This document shows, piece by piece, positions 47,156-59,800 of a stretch of 64,000 nt of DNA (position 1 is the stretch's first letter; every line of letters starts with the position of its first letter). This DNA is from Zopfochytrium polystomum (taxonomy: Eukaryota; Chytridiomycota; Chytridiomycetes; Chytridiales; Chytridiaceae), in contig JAIVFJ010000051.1 of the NCBI GenBank assembly GCA_025765615.1, forward strand, positions 124,001-188,000. Direction: 5' to 3'. The position numbers and the translations under genes are program-made. Below the pieces are notes generated by a model, which was given only the letters and a program-made list of their open reading frames with translations, did not search any database and was not told the DNA's origin.

Positions 47156-50100
47156 ATGGTTCAAGCCATCTCATTCCATGGGTTTCCGCCCTCCATGGCA
47201 CCTTTAAAAAAGGTGAAAAATATTCAGTTTGGCATTCTGGCTCCGGAGGAGACGGTGAGCACAGACGCGTTCTGTTTCGGTTGGCTGAACTGAGTTCAAT
47301 CAGAAATCAATGTCTGTCGCCAAGATAGAGTACCCGGAGCATCGGGAAAATGATCGCGTCAAACCTGGAGGTCTTCTGGATGCACGAATGGGAACCGTAG
47401 ACCGGAACTTCAAGTGCCAGACATGCGGAGAAAATATGACCGATTGCCCCGGTCATTTTGGCCACATTGAATTGGCGAAGCCTGTGTATCATCCTGGTAA
47501 GAGACTTGTGGAAGCTCTCAACGAAAATCTTAATTTCCATGAAGGTTTCATCAAAAAGATCAAGAAGATCCTTGAATGTATTTGCATCAATTGCGGAAAG
47601 CTGAAAGTCGATCTCAGTAACGACCGTCTTAAGCGTGCCCAACGCATTCGAGACAGAAAACGGAAGTTTCAAGAGGTTTGGGAAATTGCGAAGGCCAAGA
47701 ACGTCTGCGAGGCTGGAGAGGAAGTTGGACCAACTGACTTCGACAAACCTGGTGCCAAGCCAAAGCACAGCCATGGAGGTTGCGGCGCACGACAGCCAAC
47801 ATACAGCCTTGCTGCACTAAAAATCACGAAAACAACAAAGGCGACGAAAGATGAGGTAATTGTGAAAAGCTTTCGAGTGACACTTAGAACTTATGATTGC
47901 TCTAGGATGGAGAAACGCAAGAGGCTTCCTCCTCCCTGCTTACTGCTGAGCACTGCCGAAAAGTCTTCGAGAGCATCTCTGATGAGGATTGCTCTCTAAT
48001 GGGGCTGAGCAACGACTGGGCGCGGCCGGAGTGGATGATAATTAGTGTTCTACCAGTCCCCCCAATGCCAGTTCGACCATCAGTTGCCTCTCCTGGCGCA
48101 CCAGCAGCGGAGGATGACTTGACATTTGCACTGCAGAGCATTGTCAAGGCAAATATTAGCTTAAAAACTCACGAAACAGAGGGATCGCCTGCGCATGTCA
48201 TTGCTGAGTTTGAGTACCTGCTCCAGTATCATGTGGCAACTCTGATGGATAATGATCTTGCGGGTGTTCCTCAATCAACTCAGCGAAGATCAGGTCGCAG
48301 TGTAAGAACTTGCAGTTCTTTCCAGTTTCTTTCTCACGTGGCTGTTTGGAGAACAGCTCAAATCAATTCGTGCAAGGTTAAAGGGGAAAGAAGGTCGCCT
48401 TCGAGGCAACTTGATGGGAAAGCGTGTTGACTTTTCAGCTCGGACTGTCATCACTGGCGACCCCAATTTGAATATCGACCAAGTTGGCGTGCCTCGGAGT
48501 ATTGCCCGAAACATGACTTTCCCAGAGACAGTTACGCCATTTAACATTGAGAAGCTGCAGCGATATGTGGCAAATGGACCCACTGAACATCCTGGGGCAA
48601 AATACGTTATTCGAGACAATGGCGAGCGCATCGACCTTCGGTACAGCAAACGCGGTGGTGACATCCATTTGCAGTATGGGTACAAAGTTGAACGACACTT
48701 GATGGACGGGGATCTCATCATATTCAATCGGCAGCCCAGTCTGCACAAGATGAGTATGATGGGTCACCGCGTGAAAGTTATGCCATATTCTACCTTCCGC
48801 CTGAATCTGTCTGTTGTAAGTGTACACACTTTTTGACTTAATTGCGTTCTAATGGTTGGCAGACCACACCTTACAATGCTGATTTTGATGGAGATGAAAT
48901 GAATATGCACGTTCCGCAATCCTACGAAACTCGAGCAGAGGTGCAAGAAATCTGCATGGTGCCGAAGCAGATTGTTTCACCCCAGAAAAACGGACCATGC
49001 ATGGGCATTGTGCAGGACACCCTCCTTGGCATTCGAAAATTTACCCGACGTGACAACTTCCTGTCAAAGGATTTGGTGATGAACATTCTTATGTGGGTGC
49101 CAAACTGGGATGGTGTGATCCCTACTCCTGCTATTCTGAAGCCTATTCCACTTTGGACGGGGAAGCAAATGATGAGCCTGGTCATTCCCAAAATCAACTT
49201 GGAAGGATACCACTCGCAACACCCAGACAATGAGAAGGATGAAAATATCTCTGTCGGTGATACAAAAGTTATTGTTCAACAAGGGGAGCTGCTGGCTGGA
49301 ATTCTTTGTAAGAAGACTGTCGGCAACTCAGGCGGAGGTATCATCCACGTCACTGCCATCGAGTACGGGCCAGAAGCTGCGAAAGTGTTTTTCCATGCAA
49401 CACAAGTAGTTGTCAACTACTGGCTGCTGCAAAATGGGTTCTCTATTGGTATTGGTGATACAGTCGCTGACGTCAAAACTATGGACACTATTGCAAGCAA
49501 CATTCGAACGGCAAAAGAGCAAGTCAACGATATTATCAGGCAAGCTCATGAGGGCGCCTTGGAACCCAAACCTGGTATGACGATTCGTGGAACATTCGAA
49601 GCGCTTGTGACTTTGGCTTTGAACAAAGCCCGTGACAACGCTGGTAAATCAGCAGAGAAGTCACTCAGTGAGCACAACAATGCTCGTCAGATGGTCATTG
49701 CTGGATCCAAGGGTTCATCAATCAACATTTCGCAGATGGCTGCCTGTGTTGGTCAGCAGAGCGTTGAAGGAAAGCGGATTCCATTTGGTTTCAAGCATCG
49801 TTCTTTGCCACATTACACGAAGGATGACCAATCGCCCGAGGCCCGCGGTTTTGTGGAAAACTCGTATCTTCGTGGACTTACACCGCAAGAATTCTTTTTC
49901 CACGCAATGGGTGGAAGGGAAGGATTGATTGACACTGCAGTGAAGACAGCTGAAACAGGATACATTCAACGGCGACTCGTGAAGGCTCTTGAGGATGTAA
50001 TGGCAAAGTATGACGGCACAGTTCGGAACTCGTCTGGCGACATCGTTCAATTTGTGTACGGAGAGGATGGCATGGATGGAAGTAAACTGGAGTCTCAAAC

Positions 50101-53003
50101 ACTCGAGGTGATGCGCATGAGTGATGACCAGTTCGAGCGGAAGTACAAAGTCGATATCACAGATTCGGACTACAAGCTCAAGTCAATTGACCCTAAAGTT
50201 ACAAATGAGTTGATGAATTCGCCGGGCTCACAGGCAGCTCTTGATGAGGAGTTCGCCCAACTGCAGGAAGATCGGCGCATCCTCCGCACTGAAATCTTCA
50301 AGTCTGGAGACAACCGTTGGCCCTTGCCGGTCAACTTGAAGCGATTGATTGAGAATGCCACTCGAAACCATAACCTGGATCGAAGGAAGCCTGTGGACTT
50401 GAATCCAATCACAGTACTGGAGGGTGTTCGAATGCTTGCTGAGAGGCTTATCGTAGTGCGAGGGATGGATCCATTGAGTATAAGCGCCCAAAGGGATGCG
50501 ACTCTGCTGTTCCAGATTCTCCTTCGGTCAACACTGTCATCGAAACGAGTAATTGATGAATACAAGCTGGATACACGTGCATTCCAATGGATTTTGGAGG
50601 AAATTGACACTCGATTTAACCAAGCTATTGTTCACCCAGGAGAGATGGTTGGGACTATTGCAGCTCAGTCCATTGGTGAGCCTGCCACACAAATGACTTT
50701 GAACACTTTCCACAAAGCTGGTGTCGGTAACAAGGCTGTTACATCTGGAGTGCCGCGTTTGAAGGAAATTATAAATGTTGCCAAGAACTTGAAAACTCCG
50801 GGCCTAATGGTTTTCTTGCAACCTGAATTCCGCAACAGTCTCGTCAATGCTAAGAAGATTCAGTCAACTTTGGAACACACAAACTTGAAGCGACTGACAG
50901 CCTTCACTGAGATTTGGTATGACCCGGATCCAACAAACCCAGTGCCTAAGGACCCAGAGAACCCTGATGAGAATATTGATAAAGATATCATGGACTCGTT
51001 CACTTTGGAAGATGATGACTACTCCAAGTACTCACCGTGGGTCCTCCGCATTGCTATCAACTTCCAGCAAAAGGTTGCAATTCGCTTCGATCACCGTGAT
51101 GACGTTGGTGTGCCAATGTCGCACATTTGCGCGAAGATCTCGGAGGACTTTGGGCATGATATCAAGTGCTGGTTCTCGGATGATACCTCGCAGAATCCAT
51201 TTATTTTGGCACGGATTGTGAAAGGAAAGGATGAAGTGGAAGGCCAACAGGAGGAGCATGATTTCTTGAAAAAGTAGGTTGCTGAACCCCATTGCGCTTT
51301 CTCACTTTGTCACTAGGATTGAAAACAACATTTTGAATGACATCTCAATCTGCGGAGTAAAGAACATTCGCAAGGCGTTCATCTCTCAGCACAAGGAACA
51401 AACAATCAATGCCCAAGGAAAGTACGAGCAATTGACCTACAGCTTCCTTGAAACTGAAGGAGCAAACCTTCGAGAAGTGCTGACGCTGAATGGAATTGAT
51501 CCTTGGAAGACCACATCCAACTCGATTGTGGAAGTTATTGAAGTTCTTGGAATTGAGGCTGCTCGAAATGCACTTCTCCATGAACTTCGCAGTGTCATCA
51601 ACTCTGAGGGTTCTTACGTCAATTATCGGCACCTTGCATTGCTCAGCGACATCATGTGTCAACGTGGCCATCTTATGTCAATCACTCGCCACGGTATCAA
51701 TCGTACCGATGCAGGAGTGCTTGCCAGATGTTCTTTCGAAGAAACTGTGGAGCTGCTGATGGAATCTGCTGCAGCTGGTGAAGAGGACAATTGCAAAGGT
51801 GTTTCAGAGTGTGTTATCCTTGGCCAGTTGGCGCCCATCGGAACAGGCAGCTTTGAAGTTTTATTGAACGAAGAAATGCTTCAGAATGCCCACGAAATTC
51901 CAGACGTCTCCAGCTCTATGCAGATGTCTTCTGACTACGGCATGATGGGAGCAGCAACGCCGTATCATGCTTCCACTGCCTCTCCCCTATACTCTCCAAA
52001 TGGTGCTGATTACGGTGGCTCTCGTGTTGTGTTCTCACCAATCTACGTTGATGGGAAGATGACCCCTGCAAGGGGTGGTTTCTCACCGTTCCCATCCAGC
52101 CCATTCGGTGCAACTTCCCCAAAGTATTCACCCACGTCACCGGGGTATTCTCCAACGTCTCCGACATACAGCCCAACCTCGCCGTCCTACAGCCCTACTT
52201 CTCCATCATACTCTCCGACATCACCGTCCTACAGTCCGACATCGCCGTCATACAGCCCAACATCGCCAAGCTACTCGCCCACTTCTCCCAGCTATAGCCC
52301 AACATCCCCAAGCTACAGCCCGACATCCCCAAGCTATTCGCCGACGTCCCCCAGCTACAGTCCAACGTCACCCAGCTACAGCCCCACATCTCCGAGCTAC
52401 AGCCCCACGTCCCCCAGCTATTCGCCCACGTCGCCCAGCTACAGCCCAACTTCGCCGAGCTACTCGCCAACATCGCCTAGCTACTCCCCAACGTCGCCAA
52501 GCTACAGCCCGACATCGCCTAGCTACAGCCCAACTTCACCCAGCTACAGCCCCACATCCCCTAGCTACTCACCAACGTCCCCTAGCTACTCTCCTACCTC
52601 ACCCAGCTACTCACCGACTTCTCCTAGCTACTCCCCCACCTCTCCGAGCTACAGCCCAACCTCTCCCAGCTACTCCCCGACGTCTCCCAGCTATTCCCCA
52701 ACTTCACCAAGCTACTCACCAACCTCACCCAGCTACAGCCCCACGTCTCCCAGCTACTCCCCAACATCTCCCAGCTACTCTCCAACTTCAGTGTCACCAC
52801 CGGATGGACAATCCACTCTTTCATTCACATCCTCTTCCGCTACTGGACCGGTTCCTGCCCCTGTAAGTTAAACAAGATCAATTTTGAATAACGCCATCTG
52901 TTACTAATTCTATCTGTCTTTATTTACTTAGACGTACAACACTTCCCAGAATCCAAACCAGTCCCCAATGTATTCACCTTCGTACTCTCCTTCCTCCAAT
53001 TAA
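47156..53003 (+). CDS. RPB1: RNA polymerase II largest subunit
   Basis: Catalytic subunit of RNA polymerase II. Seven exons join in phase to 1,844 residues: 47156-47254, 47304-47855, 47906-48301, 48357-48815, 48863-51273, 51317-52862 and 52932-53003. The N-terminal zinc-binding region reads [20 protein letters not shown]; the dock and lid region follows; the active-site metal motif [12 protein letters not shown] starts exon 5; the bridge/trigger region has [20 protein letters not shown] and [20 protein letters not shown]. The C-terminal domain has 32 tandem heptads (52125-52796), then a Ser/Pro linker and, after the last intron, [11 protein letters not shown]. Start at 47156 gives 13 residues more than the in-frame ATG at 47195. 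It lies in tandem behind RPB11. Confidence 0.97.
52125..52796 (+). repeat. 32 tandem heptads encoding the RPB1 C-terminal domain
   Basis: Thirty-two 21-base units without interruption. Unit 1 ends SPG, unit 2 SPT, units 3-31 are exact YSPTSPS, unit 32 is YSPTSVS. Synonymous positions differ freely between units (AGC TAC AGC against AGC TAT TCG, and ACA/ACG/ACC/ACT for Thr), so identity is at protein rather than DNA level. Confidence 0.97.
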
Positions 53004-53871
53004 GCTCCGATTAAGCTCCTCTTCACCTTCCCTTGTACCAGTCGACGCTCCCCACCCCCCTCCTGAAATATGCCTTGCAAAAAAAATTCCGGAACGTAAT
53101 TGGTCTCTGTTTCCTTGTTTTCTTTCTTGGTAGTTGGCAACTTCAGTGAAGTCAAATAAAACAACACAAAAACGCTGCCTCTGCAGCAAACGTAGTGTTG
53201 TGTGGCTTGAGGTTGTTACCGCAAAAGAAAACCAGAAATGTCTCGTGAAACAGTAAATGAAGCACATGAATGCGGACGTGGACCATCGGCGGGGGTGTAT
53301 TAGAGAGTGGTGTTTCTTTTCCTGATGGCCGTGTCGTTGAGTTCGTCCCAGTGATGATACGGTAGCGATAAGCAGAATGCGTGAGGGGGGTGGAGTGCCT
53401 TTTGGAGTGCATTCCTCCCTTGCGTTTAACGCGCACCTCCAAAAGACGAGAGGCCCAAAACAGACAGCGTTAAAGATTCGAAAAGGCAACGCAAATAGCG
53501 TGGTTGAAATAGGAAGAATGAGAAGGGAGTGTGTGGAAAGCGTCCAACGCGGAGAACGGAAACGGCACAACTGTCGGCCGCCAGAGATTAGTCCCGGGAA
53601 AGTATTATTTGCTGGAACGAACGAACAAACTCATTTCAGATTTCGACACGCCGAAGCTTTGCTCAGTAATTGAGACCGTCACTTTATTTGACTCGCTAAT
53701 AACCGCACCATTCCGCATCATCTGTAGTTGAAGCCCGTACGAGTGGTCATGCAAAATAGGGATCGTCGGATAAGGGAGAAGGGAAGAAGAGGTAATTACA
53801 GTAACACGTTGGATTAGGATAAAAAAACACAAAACAACGCACTAAACGTGCAAATGATAGAGATAGGTGCC
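53004..53871. other. Intergenic between convergent RPB1 and the silencing gene
   Basis: 868 bases between two stop codons facing each other. Short frames on both strands show no family likeness. The region should hold both 3' untranslated ends; an antisense overlap of the two transcripts is possible. No repeat or RNA gene recognised. Confidence 0.5.
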
Positions 53872-56800
53872 TCAAGACCAAGGGCTCATTATAAGACGCT
53901 GACGCAAAGCAACTGACATCTCATATCCCAGCGAAAAAAATGCTGAGCTAATACCGTCAACAACTCCTCCGGTGGCCAGACTGGGGTGGTCCTTCAAACC
54001 ATCCACATAGAGCTTGAGTTCTACATGCTCTGTCTCCCTCGAAAAGCTGCCGTCGTCATCAGGTAAATCCAGCGTCCTGATTTGACGGACTTTTGCACAC
54101 CATCGAAGGCCGTCGTGGATTGAATCGGAGGCAAAGTGCACATCCGAGCACTGGCGAACTTTGTACACTCTCCCCAGAGATCCAGTGCATTCGGGTGGGG
54201 CCATAATTTGCGGCTTTAAGGGAACGGAAATGTTGATTTCCGGTAAGTTTCTGTCAAGCTTGTTTACTATGAGCCGAGAAGGATGAAACTTGGGATCATC
54301 CGATAGAGGGCGATATTCGTTCACGTAAAGCCTAATGTCAGGGATAGCGTCTTCGTTCATGTGGTCTTCGTTCTCGCCAACAAGCACCAGTGTTGCAGAC
54401 ACCCATCGCAATGCCTGTTCGTGTCCATCGAGAATACGCAAATTGTTGTCCAACTTGTACTCATACTCTTCGCCATTTCTGGCACGTACTTGCACAGTGA
54501 AGGCATGACCTTTCTTGGCGGGCTGGTATGGGTTAAAGCCCAACCTGACCAACTCTTCTTGGATGATAGAGGAAGGAAGCTTGATTTGTGCGAAGAAAGC
54601 AGACGACATACCCGTTTTCGTCCGCTGCATGTTTGTCTTGGTTCGACTGAACCGAGGTCTCTTATCTCCATTTCCACCAGCGAACCCAATGTCTCGCTCC
54701 TCGTCTTTCTCGTCCCTTTCTCCGCCAGAGTCAGCATCGGAATCTAGAGCCGCTCTCCACTTTTCCTCAAGGGCGGAACGGGACGCAGCAGTTTCCCGGT
54801 CGCGTTCCCAAGGTCTGGCTGCTGCTCTATTGGCGATTACGGCAGCCTCGAGGTCTCTAATGGTCGCGTTCTTCAATGACTCAATACTGAATGAGCGCGG
54901 GAGATTGAGCAGGTACTCAGACCCAAAGGTGATTGCGATTTCCAGACTGCTCTCCGGAACAATGCTCTGGCTTAGGCGAGACAGCTGAGAGAGCAGTGTT
55001 GTCTGAAGAAGTAGAAGTGGACAATGAGTTATCGCCAAAAGGGGAAAGCAAACACAAACTTGAAGTTTGTTCTGAGCATGTTGCTTCCAGTAATCTCCGC
55101 TGATTGGGGAAATCAAGGCTGGCCGATGCCGTATGCAACGAACATGCGCTTCTTGGTACATGCCATGATACGTGCGAAATCCAACCACAGCAAGATCGGA
55201 GACCGCACCCTCAAACATGTGCAGTGCCGAGCCCAGCGCATGACGCTTTCGCCGTCGGAACGAAAGCCGGCGAGATTCATCCACAATTTGCTTGAATGCA
55301 GCTTCAATTCTCTGAATAAGAACGCTCGTCAGTCGCTAAATTGGATGCACAAACAATTGAATTGGCACACAAACCTCCACCGCATACCCATATCCACTAA
55401 CTTCCATGGCCAAAGTCCCTTGGTTTTTTTTATTTGCTCCTCTCGAGATTGGCTCAACTTTGGCTTCATCTGCAGTGACATTTGCTCGTGCCATCAGGAC
55501 CTTTGCAAAAAATTCAACTGCGGTGTCCAGATCAAACCGCTCTGCTGGGTAGGTGGCTAACGGAAAACGCAGCACAATGCGCTGCTTTCCGATTCGGAGG
55601 GCAGCTGCATAGTCTCCAAACTGGGCTGCTAAAGCATGCAGGAATCGCTCACAAGCATGCCTAACTTGAACCACACCGCTTGCATCCAAGTGAACTGATT
55701 CACGATACGGAGTGGAATTTATAGGTCCAAATGGGTCCATGATACGAAAGCAGGGCGCCTCTGCATCCAAGCCGTTGTCAGCCTTGAGCGTTTTCTCAAC
55801 TCCATTCAGGAATGATAGGATCAGGCGACCTGTCAGCTCCGTTTCGTCGTTAGTTGGGACTCGCACTGAGCGTAACTGCATGGACAGCGGGCCTGAAGCG
55901 GGGTTCAAAGGGGCAGTTGCAATGCACGTTGGGTCGATTGGTTGAAGCAAACCCTCCTGAACCAAATGCGTCAACACAGTTAAACAAAATCCAAAAGAGC
56001 TGAACAATCCAGTTCGACTTCCATCAGGGCCTTGATGGCCAACGAGTCCATTTAAGCGAGCCCAACGAAGGAGGCTATAAACTGCGACGTAAATGGCCAG
56101 ACCGCAATCTGATCCTGTTGGGAAAAGATACTTTTTCAAAAGCTCAGCCTTCCATAGACCTGTCGGATCAGCAACAATATCAATTGGGACCCGAGACTCA
56201 TCAACTCTAATGAGCGGAACTGATGCATTAACAAATTCAGCTGAATATCCAGCGCTTTTGAGTGCCTCCGTGGCTTTAGCAAGCAGAAGAGGTGAATCGT
56301 CTATCGGCACCTTCATCAGATTGCCATTGACATCCCTTTGAACAAGGCACAAGTCAAGATCGGAATGATTTTCCTGAGGGAAGCCGGGGATTGCTGAGGA
56401 GCCGAACATTAAGACTTGCACACCTGAAATGGATGACTGGAAGTCAAACTCCAGATCAGACCGAACTCCCTCTCTTGTTTGGAACTCTGCAAGATCAGCA
56501 AAGTGATGACTTTGAAAGTGAGCCCAACAGGTCTGGCCTAAAAGGCGATCGAAGTTTAGAGGAGAAGGTTGCTGAGTTCTGCTTTGGCTTTTGATGACTT
56601 TGAGATAATCTATTGGGATCCACGCAAAGCTCAAAAATCTTTCAGAGTGTCTGGACTGCGCGTACGCATAGCGATACCACTCTGAGGCTGCAAAAAGCTT
56701 CATAGTATAGTCCTCATCCTCCACAAGGTCCTCAAACCGCTTTGCATATTCTCGTCTTAAAGCATTCGCCATTTCCGTGGCAGAGCGAACGGTCTGCATA

Positions 56801-59800
56801 GACTCTCCATACAGTTCATCAGAGCGGAATAGTCCACCAATGAGCACTTGTGCATCTGTCTCAGCTTCAGCCGCTTCCAATATCGCATGGAAGGTACTCG
56901 CGTAGGACGAGTATAGCTCAGCAATTACTTCACCAAACGCAGATGTCGCGCCAGGAAGAATCAGGTCAGGATCCAGATGATTGCCGGAAGTAGATTCTGC
57001 TCCAGCCATGGCAAGATGCTCACACCACTTTTGCCCCTCATCGAAGAGTTTGCCCAAGGCCTTTACAGAGTGATACGTCTTGTACTGCCCTCGTTCCATG
57101 AAATGCGGGTACTCCTCAGGCATCAATTTCTCCGAAACAAAGGCGTTTTCTCCAGTTTTCCTGCAAAAAAGTTAACATAACAGCAATTAAGAATGCTCTG
57201 CAAACCTGAAATCAACTTGAACAGCATGAGCCTTTGCAAGTTCAATTGATTCCATTGCTAAAAATGGATCAATATTTGCGCTCAACGATGATGAAAACTA
57301 CTCACAGAGAACACCATCGGGCTCTGCATCACTGCGTGCAAGATGTGCTAGAGCGATTCGGGCCAGTTTGCTGTCAGACTCAAGGCATTTAACGAATGCC
57401 TCTGGTAAGTCAATTGGAGGGTCTTGGTGGATGGTCCTTTTCTCCTCCTGCGGAAGATCCAGCGCAGGGACAGTAACCTTTGGGATCAGCCTCTCGTCCC
57501 ATATAATGCAGTACAGATCTCCATCAAGATCACCATTTGCGCATTCATCGGTGTGTGGACGAGCGCCTGTGGCAGCAGGAAAGACAACTACTTCAGAATA
57601 CTTCGAGAAATGCGATGGCAAGTGCGAAAGGTGGACTGCCTGCAACACCCGGAGGTCTCCTGGATGTGTTGATGGATTTCGGTGCACAAGAACCGGTCCA
57701 CCTTGGAATTCTGAACAAGCCACAAACACTTCTCCTTGCTTTAACGTCATCGACTCGTCAAGGACACCCATTAGAGTTCGTCCGCGCGAGACAACAATCC
57801 GAGACCTCTTCACCAATCCAGAGAACAGCTCTATGTAAGTGGCATGTAAAAGCTGTCGAAAGAAGTCATCCTGGAGGACTTGGAAACCAGCACTTTTCAG
57901 CCCTGCTACATCGATGTTGAGCTGTTTCCAGGGAAACTGACTTTCCATATTCCAGAGGTCTGTGCGAATTTGGGCAATGTGCTCCTTTTGGAGCTCAAGG
58001 AATGTGTCGTCTGAAATGCCAAGTGAGTTGAGAATCACAATTATCTGACGGTTGAGGAACACCGGTAGATCTGCCGACTTATTCAAAACTTCCAAAATGT
58101 TGAAGTCAGAGTCAAACTTGTGCATAGAACCACGAAACCGGATGGTAGGGGCATCTGTGGTGAGGCGATAATCCACACTAAGGACTCCTTTGAACCCCCC
58201 AATTCTGCACTGAAATGCGGTAGGTGTGTAGGGAAGTGTCAAGTGCTTTGAAATACGATCTGCCACGTCCAGCGACATCATGCCAATACCATCAGAATAC
58301 ACCATCTCATTCGTTCCGTTTAGACAGGTAATATCTGGAATCCATTGTGGCTTTTGCATCAAATCCAAAGGAATCTTGAGGGTGGGCTGAGATGAAGCAA
58401 AGCTCAGCCCCAGTCGGGACAAGAGCTTATACTTGTTTGAAGCTGCCTTTGCAAAATTCCCCAGCTTCTCGATGACAATCTCCGGATTCGACGTTGTGAA
58501 CCATGCTGTTGCTGACTTCTGTCCACTGTTTGTGCAGCAAACAAATTGAAGTTGTCGACCGTCTGAGTTTGTAAACCCGTGACGAAGGATTGTCTCAATT
58601 CGTTTTGCAAGGGCAAGTTCTGCAACGTTCAGTCTTCCAAAATCTTCGTCTCGGAAGCGGACAAGAACAAACAACTCTGGGTCAATGTTGCGGAGAGCTC
58701 TTGATAGTTGGAGATATTGAGGCTTCCAGATGACAATGCGGGAAGGCGTGATTATCTGGTGTCGAACATAAATGTGGTTGGGCAGGGCAGGAGGATTTGG
58801 TGTCGGAATGGCTTGACTCAAGCTCCTTGAGGCCGCAACAAATGAGTCTACTGGGTCGGCGAATGGTTTGAATGTGCCTTTTGCGCGAAGTGTAGAGAGC
58901 ACTCGATCGTGGTCAGCATCCTTTAGAACATAAACAAGCCTTTGTGGAATTGCTGTTGGAAGGATAGGGGATAGTCGAGACCACACTGCAATAAGCTCAC
59001 TTGCAACTTCCATGTGAAGAGACGAAAGGTTTGTCGTGGAACTGGTGGTAAACGACTCTTTGATCACATCTACCCTGCAATGAAACACCTCCATCACTGG
59101 AAGAAACTTGAGTATGTCCCGAATGGAAGAAGGACCATCAGCTTCAGGCAGTGTAAGGGTGATTCTGATAATCCACGGCCCTTCTCCACAGTGTGGCACT
59201 CCTCTGCTTGATGTTTCACCAAAATTGTGAATAACTTTGGGTGCCTGCAGGAACGCTAAGTATACAGTGAAAGGTCCATTTCCAGAGCGGTAATCCAATA
59301 GAATCTCCGGATAAATTGCATCGAGACCGAAGAACCACTCCGAGGCATCACCAAAGGAAAATCGTACACCCGTGGTACCAAAGGACCAGGCTATTTGAGA
59401 ACCTCTTTTTGCATCAAGAAGTTCGGGGATGATGGCAAAAGTGCTTCCGTTCCTGAAGTAGCCACGATCCACACTTTCCACTGGTACAAAACCCCAACCA
59501 GCAGAGCGGTTCAGTCCAGAAAAGTGAGTTTGAGCTTTGGGGATCTTAAGCTTCAACAGAGAAAATCTCAGAGAGTGGCCAGATGAAAGTCGGAATGGAT
59601 TACGTTGGCCTGAAGTGAGGTCGTCAAACCAGGAGGCAGGGGTTGCTGGTGGTAACTTCAGATGCACAACTCCGCTGCTGGAGTCAGCATCAACGACAAC
59701 TGCTGAGAAAGGTGCGAAGTGGTCCTGTATTGCCTCCAAGGTAATGCCACGAGGTAAACCCTCAACTTTCATAGCGACTTCAATCAAGGACTGCTTGTCT

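Noticed and set aside
52075..52866. Long frames in other phases and on the minus strand across the heptad repeats
   Set aside because: They are by-products of the 21-base repeat, which leaves all frames open; the YSPTSPS frame is the real one.
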